Notes under the pieces: generated by a model
Database searches by the model: none
Told to the model about the DNA's origin: nothing
Seen by the model: only the letters and a program-made list of their open reading frames with translations
NCBI RefSeq assembly: GCF_003864975.1
Contig: NZ_BHGL01000033.1
Coordinates: forward strand, 1-64,000
DNA: 64,000 nucleotides
Reading direction: 5' to 3'
DNA from: Sulfuriferula thiophila
GTDB lineage: Bacteria; Pseudomonadota; Gammaproteobacteria; Burkholderiales; Sulfuriferulaceae
Part shown: positions 8,187 to 17,400 of the stretch, in pieces
How positions within the stretch are numbered: position 1 is the first letter of the stretch
Layout: each line of letters begins with the position of its first letter
Program-made: the position numbers and the translations under genes

Positions 8187-9368
8187 TCAGAGATATCCTT
8201 CTTGCTCGCCTTTCTCGTCATGTTCGAGCATCCACCCAATTAGCTCTAAAAAAGGAGCAGGGAGCGCAGACTCTTGCTGAAGAGATGTAATCAGAAGTCT
8301 ATCTGTATCGAGCAAGCGTTTACGCACACGCAAAGCCGCAAGATCGGTTGCTGACATTTTCCAGGGTAGCCAAGTAAGATCGCGTTCCAGCCACAGTTCA
8401 GCGGCTTTGAGCGCAATGGCTATACCTGCAGGGTCGGGGTCACAAGCCAGATGAGCAGGTGCGGGTACAATGTCGAGAAGATGACCCACCGATACACGCC
8501 ACCAGCTTGGTGGAAAACCAGGTAGCCAGATCACACCCACGTCTTGCTCACGTTGGCGGGCGACGCGCTCGAAACTGGTGCGATTCTCCACCAGTTGCCA
8601 GTGTCTGATTGAGCCTGTGACTGCGGTAACGCTTTTTAGGGTTGCGGGAGTGAGTGCGGAAAAGTCGGGGGGGATGGATAGGTCGAGTTGTCCACGCGGT
8701 AGCGTCAATGTCAGTGAGGCGGAGATTAGTAGCAAGGGCGTATGGCGCTCAATGCGAAACTCGGCTAAATCCAGTGTCTGCTCCAGCCAGTTCCATTCGG
8801 CTTCGCTTACTCCTTTGGTGTCATCGCGTGCAGCCAACGCAAAGTCGCGACGTGTACCGCTTTTCTGCGCATCCTGCCAGTGCTTTAAAGCGGCGATCAA
8901 ATCGTAACGTGCCAAAGCTCGATGTGGCGGGAGTTCATCTAGCGCGAGCAGGGCTGGGGTAAGGCAGTTATCGCAGAAAACTTTTAATTCTTCCCGTATC
9001 GTTTGCCAGTGCTGTGCATCTTGTGCTTTGTCGCTGAGTCCAAGTGCGGCACGGAGTTGGGGCAGGTTGCGCAATTCCAGTGATAGCGGCCACCAGTCGC
9101 CATGTTGGCGTTGTTCCACTACAACAGCCCAGCCTTCGCGTAACAGCCAGTCCAGCAACGATTGAGCCAACTGGATGCCAGTCACCCCCGCATCGTTGCG
9201 CAGAGTTTCCCAACGACTATTGCCGCCGCGACGTACCCAGCGGGCTAGTAGTTCGCGCCACTCTACGGGAATATGCCCCAGTTGTTGTGGCAGTTGCTCA
9301 CGATAACGCTTCCGCCGCAGGCAGACTTTGCGCTGATCCAGCGGCTCAATGCGGATTTCTTCAGGCAT
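8187..9368 (-). CDS. jetD: Wadjet protein JetD (TOPRIM-like nuclease subunit, MksG)
   Basis: A 393-residue protein, last gene of a four-gene operon. JetD is the nuclease of the Wadjet condensin, which recognises and cleaves small circular DNA such as plasmids. The C-terminal half carries the TOPRIM-type signature: Glu261 in LVENRTSFE and the DPDPAG motif at about 310-315. The N-terminal part corresponds to the DNA-binding region of the DUF3322/DUF2220 architecture, and the length is usual for JetD. Its start codon overlaps the end of jetC by 8 bases, so the two should be translationally coupled. Confidence 0.88.
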   Translation of the reverse strand: MPEEIRIEPLDQRKVCLRRKRYREQLPQQLGHIPVEWRELLARWVRRGGNSRWETLRNDAGVTGIQLAQSLLDWLLREGWAVVVEQRQHGDWWPLSLELRNLPQLRAALGLSDKAQDAQHWQTIREELKVFCDNCLTPALLALDELPPHRALARYDLIAALKHWQDAQKSGTRRDFALAARDDTKGVSEAEWNWLEQTLDLAEFRIERHTPLLLISASLTLTLPRGQLDLSIPPDFSALTPATLKSVTAVTGSIRHWQLVENRTSFERVARQREQDVGVIWLPGFPPSWWRVSVGHLLDIVPAPAHLACDPDPAGIAIALKAAELWLERDLTWLPWKMSATDLAALRVRKRLLDTDRLLITSLQQESALPAPFLELIGWMLEHDEKGEQEGYL

Positions 9369-12126
9369 GGTTATCTCGTACCAGAACCTTGACGCTGGGT
9401 GCCCAAGATTCGTTTGGGCGTTTCTTGAATGTCACCAGCGTCAACATCGATGGATCGTAAATGCTGACGTTGTGCGTGACGGGTGTGGTGAGCAGGTATT
9501 GTGCCTGAGTGGCTTTAAGGAAATTGGATACACGCTCGATGTTGACGATGTCGAGATGGGCAAACGGTTCGTCAATGAATACGAAGCCGCCGGGATGCGA
9601 TTCTTCCATCATCAGCCCGACCAAGAGGATCAGTGATTTCATGACCTGCTGGCCGCCGGAGGCGTCTCCGTCGTTCATGCCCATAAAGCCTTTCTCGTCG
9701 AAATCGAAGCGTACGGCGAGCCCAGCTTGTGTTAGTGCGAGATCGTCGTTGCCGAGTAATACGGGTTCGTGTTCGATCTTTATTCCGGCGAAGTCGCCGA
9801 GTGTGCGAATGTTTTTTATATAACGATTTACGGTGTGCCGCAGCACATTGATGTATTGTTCGCGTGCGGAGCCAGTCTGGCCGCGTGCTATTTCGTTGTC
9901 GCGGCGGCGTACGGAAAGGTCGCTGTCCATCTGCTTGTAATCATCTTTGATCTTGTCGCGTAGCGCGACTATGGTGGGATCTGTTTCCCAGGTTTCGTTC
10001 TGGAAACGTCGTTCAATCTCATCAATGCGCAAACTTATCGTGGCGACATTCGGATACTTTTCAGCAATTTGCTGGTTGGCAGCGTTATCGTCCCAGCTTG
10101 CTGGAAAACGTTTCCGGTTATGACGTAGTGTTTGTAAACGACTAATTTGCTCTTCGCGCCCACTGCGATTTGCCCTATCTGAGATTTCCTGATCGAGTTT
10201 TTTTAAATGATGCTGTATCTCGGTTAATGCACTGCGTGCCGCATTAACCGCTTCGTCAGCTCGTTCACGGTCCTGCTGTGCTTGATATACGCCGTTTTCG
10301 CGTCTGCGCTTTATCAGCGCATCGTATTGCTGACGAGCTTCGGAGAACTCGGCAGCGCGTTTTGCCAGTTGTGCAACGGCATCCTCTCCCGCCAGTTGTG
10401 CTTGCATGTTGCGGATGCGATCCGTCAAGCCAGTGCGCTGTTGGTACAGCGGCCCAAGGGTTTTCTCCAGTTCGGATCGCTGCTGACGCAATGCCTCCAG
10501 ACGCGCTTTGCCGAAACGCGCCTGCTCCGGTGCGGCATAACGCCCACCGCGTCGTTCGCGCAAATAACCTTGTCGCGTGATCCAGTCTTCACCACGCGGC
10601 AGCTTTGCTCCGGCTGTGGCATCTTCGACGCGGCGCGTCCGCTCCAGGGTGCGCAGCAGCCATTCCGGTACAGGCTTGGTGAAACGAACGACTTCAAGCA
10701 ATGAACCTTGCGGCGGCAGGCTTGGTTGTATGCATTCGGGCACGATGAAATGACGGTAACGAAACTGCTCGCCCAGTTTCATGGCATGCTCTGCATCTCT
10801 ACTTTTCTCCAACAATACAAGGTGTGCGAATGGAGCCAGCACGGCTTCCACCGCAGCCTGCCATGATCTATCAGCAATCTCAATGACGTCGCTGAGCAGA
10901 TCGTGGGCAATGCCGGCCTGGTTTAATGCCTGACGGAACGCCACAACATCGGCTGGATCGGTGCGACGTCCAGTGGCAAGATTCTCCAACATCTCATCGA
11001 TCTGGCTCTGCTGTTGGGAAAGCTCGGCGATACGCACCAGCAAGTTGGCGCGTTCGCCTTCCATCCGTTCAATCTCGCGTGCGTCGGCTGTCTGCCCTCC
11101 AGCAGCATCGGCCTGCTGTAAAAGGCGCTCATGCTGCTTGACGATGGTTTCCCAGTTTCCCAGTTCTTGGTTGAGTTCGTTCAATGCGCGCTGCTGGTTC
11201 TGTTCGTTTTCCTGCGCCGCTTGCCTGCGCAATTGCGCAGTCTCGAGGGAATGCTGCTCCACTTGTAATTCCAGTTGTCTTTGCTGGAGTTCTGCGCGTT
11301 TCGCGCGCCATTCACGGCGCTGAGTTTGCAACGTGCGCCTGGCATTTTCAGCCTCGCGTTGCAGCAAATAATGTTCCAGACGCGGACGCTTTTCCGAAAA
11401 TAACTCGATACGTTCCTGATTGAGTCCGTGCCATTCACGATAACGATTTACTTTCTGTTCATGTTTTTCTAGGCTGTTACCCAAGGCTTCCAACTGGTTC
11501 TGTACTGCATCCAGTTCGTGCGCTGTGTGTTCCTGATGGTGACGCGCTTCCTGATAGCGCTCTAGCACTTCCTTGTCGCCAAATACGTCGAATACCAAAT
11601 TCAATAAGTCCTTGGCCGAAAGTTCACACAATTTGTCGGTCTGTCCCTGTTCCAATGACAGCACGCGGGCGATGGCGGGCGATAGGCCGGCGCTATGTAG
11701 AATGCGTTGGTACTCGCGTACACCAAACTCCTCACCGACACTCTCGATCTCTTGCAAACTCACTTCGCCGTCTGCGATCCAGTATTTTCGATTCCAGTCA
11801 CCGCCTTTTTTGTCGATGCGACAGGCTAATGTGATGCGATCTTGTTGATACGGTAGACTGAATGGGCGTTTGCTGCTGCCGGGCGGGCGCTGGTTATCGA
11901 TCAGGCCGCGTAGCCAGCAAAAATCTTCGCCGTTGCGCCGCACATAGCGCTTATAATCGCGCTTCTTGGAACACTCCAATGCGAGCAGTGTGCGCAGGGC
12001 ATCGAGCAGGGTGGTCTTGCCCGAGCCATTGGGACCGGAGATAGTGATGATGGGTGCATTGAGCGGCAGCTTGAAATTGCGCCAGTAATCCCAGTGTACG
12101 GTTTCCAGTTCGAGCAGGCGAAACAT
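9361..12126 (-). CDS. jetC: Wadjet protein JetC (SMC-like ATPase, MksB)
   Basis: A 921-residue SMC-like ATPase, the motor of the Wadjet complex. Walker A is GPNGSGKTT (31-39), the ABC signature is SGGQQ (about 823-827) and Walker B is GFVFIDEPFAHLD (about 847-859). Between them are two long coiled-coil arms rich in Q, R, E and L, around a hinge-like globular part (about 390-480). It is shorter than the roughly 1100 residues I associate with type I JetC, so the coiled coils are short. The start codon overlaps jetB by ATGA. The family is clear; the Wadjet subtype is not fixed. Confidence 0.92.
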   Translation of the reverse strand: MFRLLELETVHWDYWRNFKLPLNAPIITISGPNGSGKTTLLDALRTLLALECSKKRDYKRYVRRNGEDFCWLRGLIDNQRPPGSSKRPFSLPYQQDRITLACRIDKKGGDWNRKYWIADGEVSLQEIESVGEEFGVREYQRILHSAGLSPAIARVLSLEQGQTDKLCELSAKDLLNLVFDVFGDKEVLERYQEARHHQEHTAHELDAVQNQLEALGNSLEKHEQKVNRYREWHGLNQERIELFSEKRPRLEHYLLQREAENARRTLQTQRREWRAKRAELQQRQLELQVEQHSLETAQLRRQAAQENEQNQQRALNELNQELGNWETIVKQHERLLQQADAAGGQTADAREIERMEGERANLLVRIAELSQQQSQIDEMLENLATGRRTDPADVVAFRQALNQAGIAHDLLSDVIEIADRSWQAAVEAVLAPFAHLVLLEKSRDAEHAMKLGEQFRYRHFIVPECIQPSLPPQGSLLEVVRFTKPVPEWLLRTLERTRRVEDATAGAKLPRGEDWITRQGYLRERRGGRYAAPEQARFGKARLEALRQQRSELEKTLGPLYQQRTGLTDRIRNMQAQLAGEDAVAQLAKRAAEFSEARQQYDALIKRRRENGVYQAQQDRERADEAVNAARSALTEIQHHLKKLDQEISDRANRSGREEQISRLQTLRHNRKRFPASWDDNAANQQIAEKYPNVATISLRIDEIERRFQNETWETDPTIVALRDKIKDDYKQMDSDLSVRRRDNEIARGQTGSAREQYINVLRHTVNRYIKNIRTLGDFAGIKIEHEPVLLGNDDLALTQAGLAVRFDFDEKGFMGMNDGDASGGQQVMKSLILLVGLMMEESHPGGFVFIDEPFAHLDIVNIERVSNFLKATQAQYLLTTPVTHNVSIYDPSMLTLVTFKKRPNESWAPSVKVLVRDNHA

Positions 12127-12791
12127 CAGTTTGTCTCCTGTTCTGTCGCGTCGAGCAACAAGCCGCGCTGTTTTAACAAGTCGGCTAGCGCGCCGTTAAG
12201 TATGCGTGGTGCCATGTCGACGTAATCAAAAGCGAGGTCGAGCAGTGGACCTTCGTGAATAACTTTGTTTTTAAGTTCAATGAAACCGAGCCGGGCTAAT
12301 TGCGGCAAGCTAAAGTTGATTCGCGTTTTTCCGCCCAGCAATTTTCCATAGTCTTCAAGTAATACATTTTGTGGAATACCGCGAGAGGCTTCGTGGGCTA
12401 GAGGCGTGAGTTTAACGTTCTCGAACAATTCGTTCTGTGTTTCATGCTGCACGGCTTCTCCGGTTAACTGGCGTTCGCGCTTGGGCAGGATGATGAGCGC
12501 CCACAGAATCACCAGCAGTGCTACTACATCCTTGGCCAAGCCGATGTTGCTGGCTTGCCATGAGTCGTTTTGCTCGAATACTGCGCTTTCGCATTCACGT
12601 GTAAGGGCGACGCTGACGTGTGCAGCAAAGGGGTGAGCCAACAGGCGTAGGCCGCTGGCGGCGAGGCGTTGTTCTACTTCGTCGCGGAAACTGCTGTCAA
12701 TCAACAAACGCCGTATTTCTGCGTCTTCGCGCGGCAGATACCGCAATGCCAGAAGGCGAGCAATCAAGCGCGCGGCGGGATCATGGTTCAT
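12126..12791 (-). CDS. jetB: Wadjet protein JetB (MksE-like subunit)
   Basis: A 221-residue protein between JetA and JetC, overlapping both by ATGA. JetB is the KITE-type winged-helix subunit that binds the kleisin JetA and the ATPase. What supports the call is position, size (about 220 residues) and the central segment KDVVALLVILWALIILP followed by a winged-helix-like C-terminal part (LPQLARLGFIELKN). The motifs alone would be weak, but the four-gene order A-B-C-D with coupled starts is diagnostic. Confidence 0.82.
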   Translation of the reverse strand: MNHDPAARLIARLLALRYLPREDAEIRRLLIDSSFRDEVEQRLAASGLRLLAHPFAAHVSVALTRECESAVFEQNDSWQASNIGLAKDVVALLVILWALIILPKRERQLTGEAVQHETQNELFENVKLTPLAHEASRGIPQNVLLEDYGKLLGGKTRINFSLPQLARLGFIELKNKVIHEGPLLDLAFDYVDMAPRILNGALADLLKQRGLLLDATEQETN

Positions 12792-14053
12792 ATTTGCATC
12801 TCCTTCGGGATGAGTTGCCCATCGCTGATGGCGGTGACTTCATCGCGGTTGATCGTGTGCAGTTCGTTGTGCTCATGCCATTGCAGCGTTACTGGTAATT
12901 CTGCGAGCGGAGCCAATTCTGGATCGACGCTTTGTTCCCCGAGAAAAGACAATAACGAGAGGCGGTACGAGGCCGCGCTGAAGCTGCCACCGACCACCGC
13001 ATCGGCTACAGATAAAGGTTCATTCAATCCACTGAGCAGCCGGGTGAGTTCCAGTAATTGTGGAGGTGGTTCATATGGCACATCGTTGACATACTCGATC
13101 TCAGCAGGGTTCGGCATGGTTGAAATCCGGCGATTTGGCTGTTCGCGTGCGACAAATTCCTCGGTATTGTCCAACATTACGTCTGGCAGGATAAAAGTCG
13201 CTTCAGGTGTGTAAGCGAGTTGTTGCGCCACCAGATCAGTCAGTTCGTCGATGCTGCGCTGCTTGAGCCAGGCAGCCAGTTCGGAAGAACTCAACCCGCC
13301 TTGCGACAAATGAACTTGTTGTCGTGCAATGGCGGCCAATTCGCGCTGAAATACTGAAGACATACGCATCAGTTTTGACTGGCGCTGACCGATCTGCTGA
13401 GCCAGCCGCCAAGTGGTTTCATCAAGGCCGTCTGCAGAAAGATTACGCATCACCTCGTTGGATTTGTCCATCCATTTCTGTACGGATTCCAGTTTACTTT
13501 GCGCGGCACGCAGTCGAAATTCGGAACCCGAGGTGACTGCTTGCGAGAACTCTCCTTCAAGCTCTGCCAGCCGCGCTAGCAGGTGCGACAAGGCTTCTGG
13601 TGAAAGTTTGCCGACCGAAGAACCCGCGGCAATTTGTGCGGCGAGGAATCCTAGCTCGCCATCCTGTTCGGTGCTGAAGCTTAGCAGGTTGGAGAGAGCC
13701 GAGAGCACCATGCGCCCTGTGGTTGAAAGCTGATAGACGCGTTGTTCAGCATCCCATAGCAGTAACCCATGCTCGCGCAAACGGTGCAGAACGGTGTTGA
13801 ATTTGGCCTGGGTAATAAAGGAAAAATGGGAACTTAGTTCTTGCGGTGACCATTCAGGCGTATCCACGCGAAGACCGATTTCGCGTAACACCATGAGGCG
13901 TACCAATACTTCTTCATTCCCGCCACGAAACATGGCGATGAGAGCGTCGATGTATGAGCGAGCATTGAGCAGAGGGAATAATTGTGGAACATCGTGAGGC
14001 TCAATGCCAGGCGAGAAAAATTCAATCAGTAAATTTTCTTCGCGTTCAGCCAT
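12788..14053 (-). CDS. jetA: Wadjet protein JetA (kleisin-like subunit, MksF)
   Basis: A 421-residue, largely helical protein, first gene of the Wadjet operon. JetA bridges the heads of the SMC dimer. Residues 60-130 look like a winged helix (HRLREHGLLLWDAEQRVYQL), followed by a long helical middle region (about 140-240) and a C-terminal winged-helix-like part. The start is supported by AAGGAG eight bases upstream of the ATG at 14053. I see no clear resemblance to the DUF3375 type of JetA, which argues against type I. It may be type II, but that needs profile comparison. Confidence 0.8.
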   Translation of the reverse strand: MAEREENLLIEFFSPGIEPHDVPQLFPLLNARSYIDALIAMFRGGNEEVLVRLMVLREIGLRVDTPEWSPQELSSHFSFITQAKFNTVLHRLREHGLLLWDAEQRVYQLSTTGRMVLSALSNLLSFSTEQDGELGFLAAQIAAGSSVGKLSPEALSHLLARLAELEGEFSQAVTSGSEFRLRAAQSKLESVQKWMDKSNEVMRNLSADGLDETTWRLAQQIGQRQSKLMRMSSVFQRELAAIARQQVHLSQGGLSSSELAAWLKQRSIDELTDLVAQQLAYTPEATFILPDVMLDNTEEFVAREQPNRRISTMPNPAEIEYVNDVPYEPPPQLLELTRLLSGLNEPLSVADAVVGGSFSAASYRLSLLSFLGEQSVDPELAPLAELPVTLQWHEHNELHTINRDEVTAISDGQLIPKEMQI

Positions 14054-14439
14054 GGCTAAACTCCTTGCTTACAATTGGCCGAAATAAAATCATCTGGATC
14101 ACTATCCAGCGCGGTCTGTGTGTCGCCAACTTCGTAATTTGTTCGAAGATCATTGATACGCACATGGTCGAGTGTCAAGCTGCGAATCTGGTGTCTCCAA
14201 CCAATGTCCGTCTTGGAGTCCTCCAGCACTTGTTGTGCAGATTGGCACTTGCGCAATTCGGTTCTAATGAAGTTTGAAAATTTCTCTAAAAATCGAGATT
14301 ATACACGCTGAAATGGGATAAGATATTTCACTTATTCGCCACCTTTCGCGGTAATTCAATAAAATCGCCAAGAGCCGGAAAGGTTATCTGCGGCCTCATT
14401 GCTCAAGGCTAATGGGTTCAACACAAACACAAGAAGAGA
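14054..14439. other. Divergent promoter region between jetA and the STAND NTPase, with a possible small ORF
   Basis: 386 bases between divergent defence genes. On the minus strand a TATAAT lies at 14298-14303, about 245 bases before jetA. Between it and jetA an open frame on the minus strand (14056-14256 with a TTG start, extendable a little upstream) ends two bases before the jetA ATG. It has hydrophilic, protein-like content but no good ribosome binding site. It may be a leader gene or simply a long 5' leader. Confidence 0.4.
14298..14303 (-). promoter_or_regulatory. Candidate -10 box for the jet operon
   Basis: Reads TATAAT on the minus strand. No good -35 element was found at the usual distance, so promoter use may depend on an activator or on flanking bases. 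Confidence 0.35.
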
Positions 14440-17400
14440 GTGCAGACACGCGAAATGATTGTGGAGGTGAATTGGGGTAATTTCAGGGCAAAATTCAATG
14501 GGCGAGAGCCGAAGGCTTTCGAATGGTTGTGCTCGTTGCTCTTCTACAAGGAGCACGGCCAACTGACTGGCATGATGAGGTACTTCAATCAACCAGGTGT
14601 CGAAGCTGAACCCGTGATCGTCGGGGCCGAAGTGATCGGATTTCAAGCGAAGTTCATCGACACCGACCTCTCGACCTATAAACCCATACTCGTCAAGGCC
14701 ATCGATACGGCGAAGAGCCAACATCCGACGCTCACGCAACTCTACTTCTACGTGAACGTCGACTTCGGAAGAAGCACAAAGCCTAGCATCAAAGATCCGG
14801 CGTACAAGACCGAAATTGAAGAACATGCCAAAGTGAAAGGTGTCACGATCACGTGGAAGACGGCGAACTTCTTCGAGACACCATTCGTTTGTGAGACAAA
14901 CGCCAATATCGCGAGCCATTTTTTCTCGCTTGGCGCTAGTGTCATCAATTTTGTCCAAGAGATTACGCGCCACACGGAGGCAGTTCTTGAGCCCATCCGC
15001 TCGGTGATCGTAGTCGAAGGGAAGTCCATCAAGATTGACAGGCGGTCACTAGTTGCGCGCCTAAAGGATACGCTGTCGAAATCATCGCTGGTGATCGTCA
15101 GCGGAGAAGCCGGTGTTGGAAAAACGGCAATTGTTAAAGACCTCTACGACGAGGTAAGGGACACGACTCCATTCTTCGTGTTCAAAGCGACAGAATTCAA
15201 CGTCTCGCACGTCAACCAACTTTTCAAAGACTATGGTGCGTTCACCTTTTCGGACTTCCTACGTGAACATGAAGAGTTCACCGAGAAATTCGTGGTCATC
15301 GATTCGGCCGAGAAACTATCCGATCTTGATCGGCCGGAAGTGTTTCAAGAGTTCTTGTCGACGCTACGCTGCGGTAGATGGAAGGTCATCTTTACGACTC
15401 GCATGAGCTACCTTGATGATCTCAAGTACGCGTTCATTGAGCTTTACAACGCCCCGTTCGAACCGCTCAACATCTCTGGGCTCACGCAGGATGAGTTAGT
15501 CCAGCTCTCCGTAGCGAACGAGTTTTCGTTGCCAGAAAACGAGCGGCTGCGTAAGTTCCTCCAAAATTCGTTCTATCTGAACGAATACCTACACATCGAC
15601 GTGAAGGGTAACCAAAACACAAATTACGTGGAATTTCGAGAGGCCATTTGGAATCGTCAGATCACGCACTCTTCATACCAAAAAGGCAATATTCACCGGA
15701 AACGTGAAGAGTGCTTTCTTGAAATCGCTTACAAGCGAGCCGCGTCGGGTCACTTCTTTGTAATGATCGAGGGACACGACGAGGCGCTTCGACAGCTTGA
15801 AACCGACGAGATCATCAAGTTCGATTCAAGTGCTGGAGGCTACTTCATCACCCATGATATCTACGAGGAGTGGGCGCTTGAGCGGACAATCGAGCGGTCA
15901 TTCCGAAACATGTCGGATTGCGAACTCTTTTACAAAGAGATCGGCGACGCCTTGGCGATCCGTCGAGCGTTTCGAGGCTGGCTCTCTGAGAAGCTCTGCA
16001 CCAATGACGGGGATGCGGCGAGACTCATTGAAGCCACAGTATGCAATGATGCGATATCGGGCCACTGGAGAGATGAGACTGTCGTTGCCGCCCTGCTTTC
16101 CAACTATTCCGATGCGTTCATCCTGTATTTCGAGCAGAAACTACTGGAGCTGCCGCCAAGGAGCGTCGAGCAAGGGCATGCCTCCACTGGCTCCACCTTT
16201 TCGAAGGGTTACTTATATGAAAAAAATCTGCTCCACCGAATTCTTTTTCTGATCCGCATTGCTTGCAAAGAGGTGGATCAAGCGCTGTTGAGCGCATTGG
16301 AGAACCTGGACGAGGCGCAGATTGGCTTTTCATCGATCATAACTAAACCTAAGGGCTCCGGCTGGAGCAGTGTTATCGAATTTCTGAACCGCAACAAGGA
16401 GAAGATCGGACAGCTCTACATGCATGTCGTCCTGCCTATGCTCGACGACTGGAATCGGTACAACAAAGAGGGCAAGACCACAAAGGCGGCGACCGAGATC
16501 GCGTTGTACTACCTCGACGACCTCACGAAGGATGGCGAGTTCCCGTATAGGTCGAGGAGTGAGGTGGGCGAACAGCTTATCCGAGTTATTCTCGCTGGTT
16601 CCGTGGAAGTGAAGGAACAACTCGGGGAGATATTCAGAGGCGTGATCGTGCGTAAGGAAGTCTCACACCGCAGTCGCTACCACGAACTCGTTACGGCTGC
16701 ACTGTCGTCGATCGATAAGAGCGCGATTGTTGCCGAGAGTCTCCCGAAGGAAATTATCGGCCTAGCGAGTGTAACTTGGCTCTATATACCGCCAGAGCGA
16801 GACGACTGGGGTTCCAGCTACCGAAGCGATATTGAACAATACTTCGATCTGGCCCCTGACCACCACGACTATTACCCCGCGAGCGCCTTTCAGACGCCGA
16901 TACTGCGATTGTTACAGGTGGCACCGAAGGAGACAGTGGACTTCATTGTCGCGTTCACCAATAAGTCAATCGAATATTTTGCTAAGACTGATTTGGGACA
17001 ACACGAAGTAGAGGAAGTCGACGTCTACCTGACGCCTTCCAAACCACCGCTTAAGCAGTACATATCGTACAGGCTCTGGATGATATATCGTGGCGGGCAG
17101 CCGGCGCCAACGCTCCTCGAGTCGATCCACATGGCACTTGAAAAGTGGCTCCTTGCTGCAGCCAAGCAGGCTTCAGCGGAAGTGATCGAGAACTGGTGCC
17201 TGTATCTCATAAAAAACTCACGCTCCGCTTCGATCACGGCGGTCGTTGCGAGTGTCGTGCTTGCTGAGTCCTCTAAACTGTTCAACGTCGCGCTGGTGCT
17301 ATTTCGAACCAGAGACTTCTTTTCTTTTGACCTCGCGCGCATGCAGTTCGACATGACCGCACGAAGCCTATATTCGATCGGTCATGATCCTGCTGGGCTA

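Noticed and set aside
14356-14973. Minus-strand frame of 205 codons
   Set aside because: Lies opposite the start of the STAND gene, whose plus-strand product has clear nuclease and NTPase motifs.
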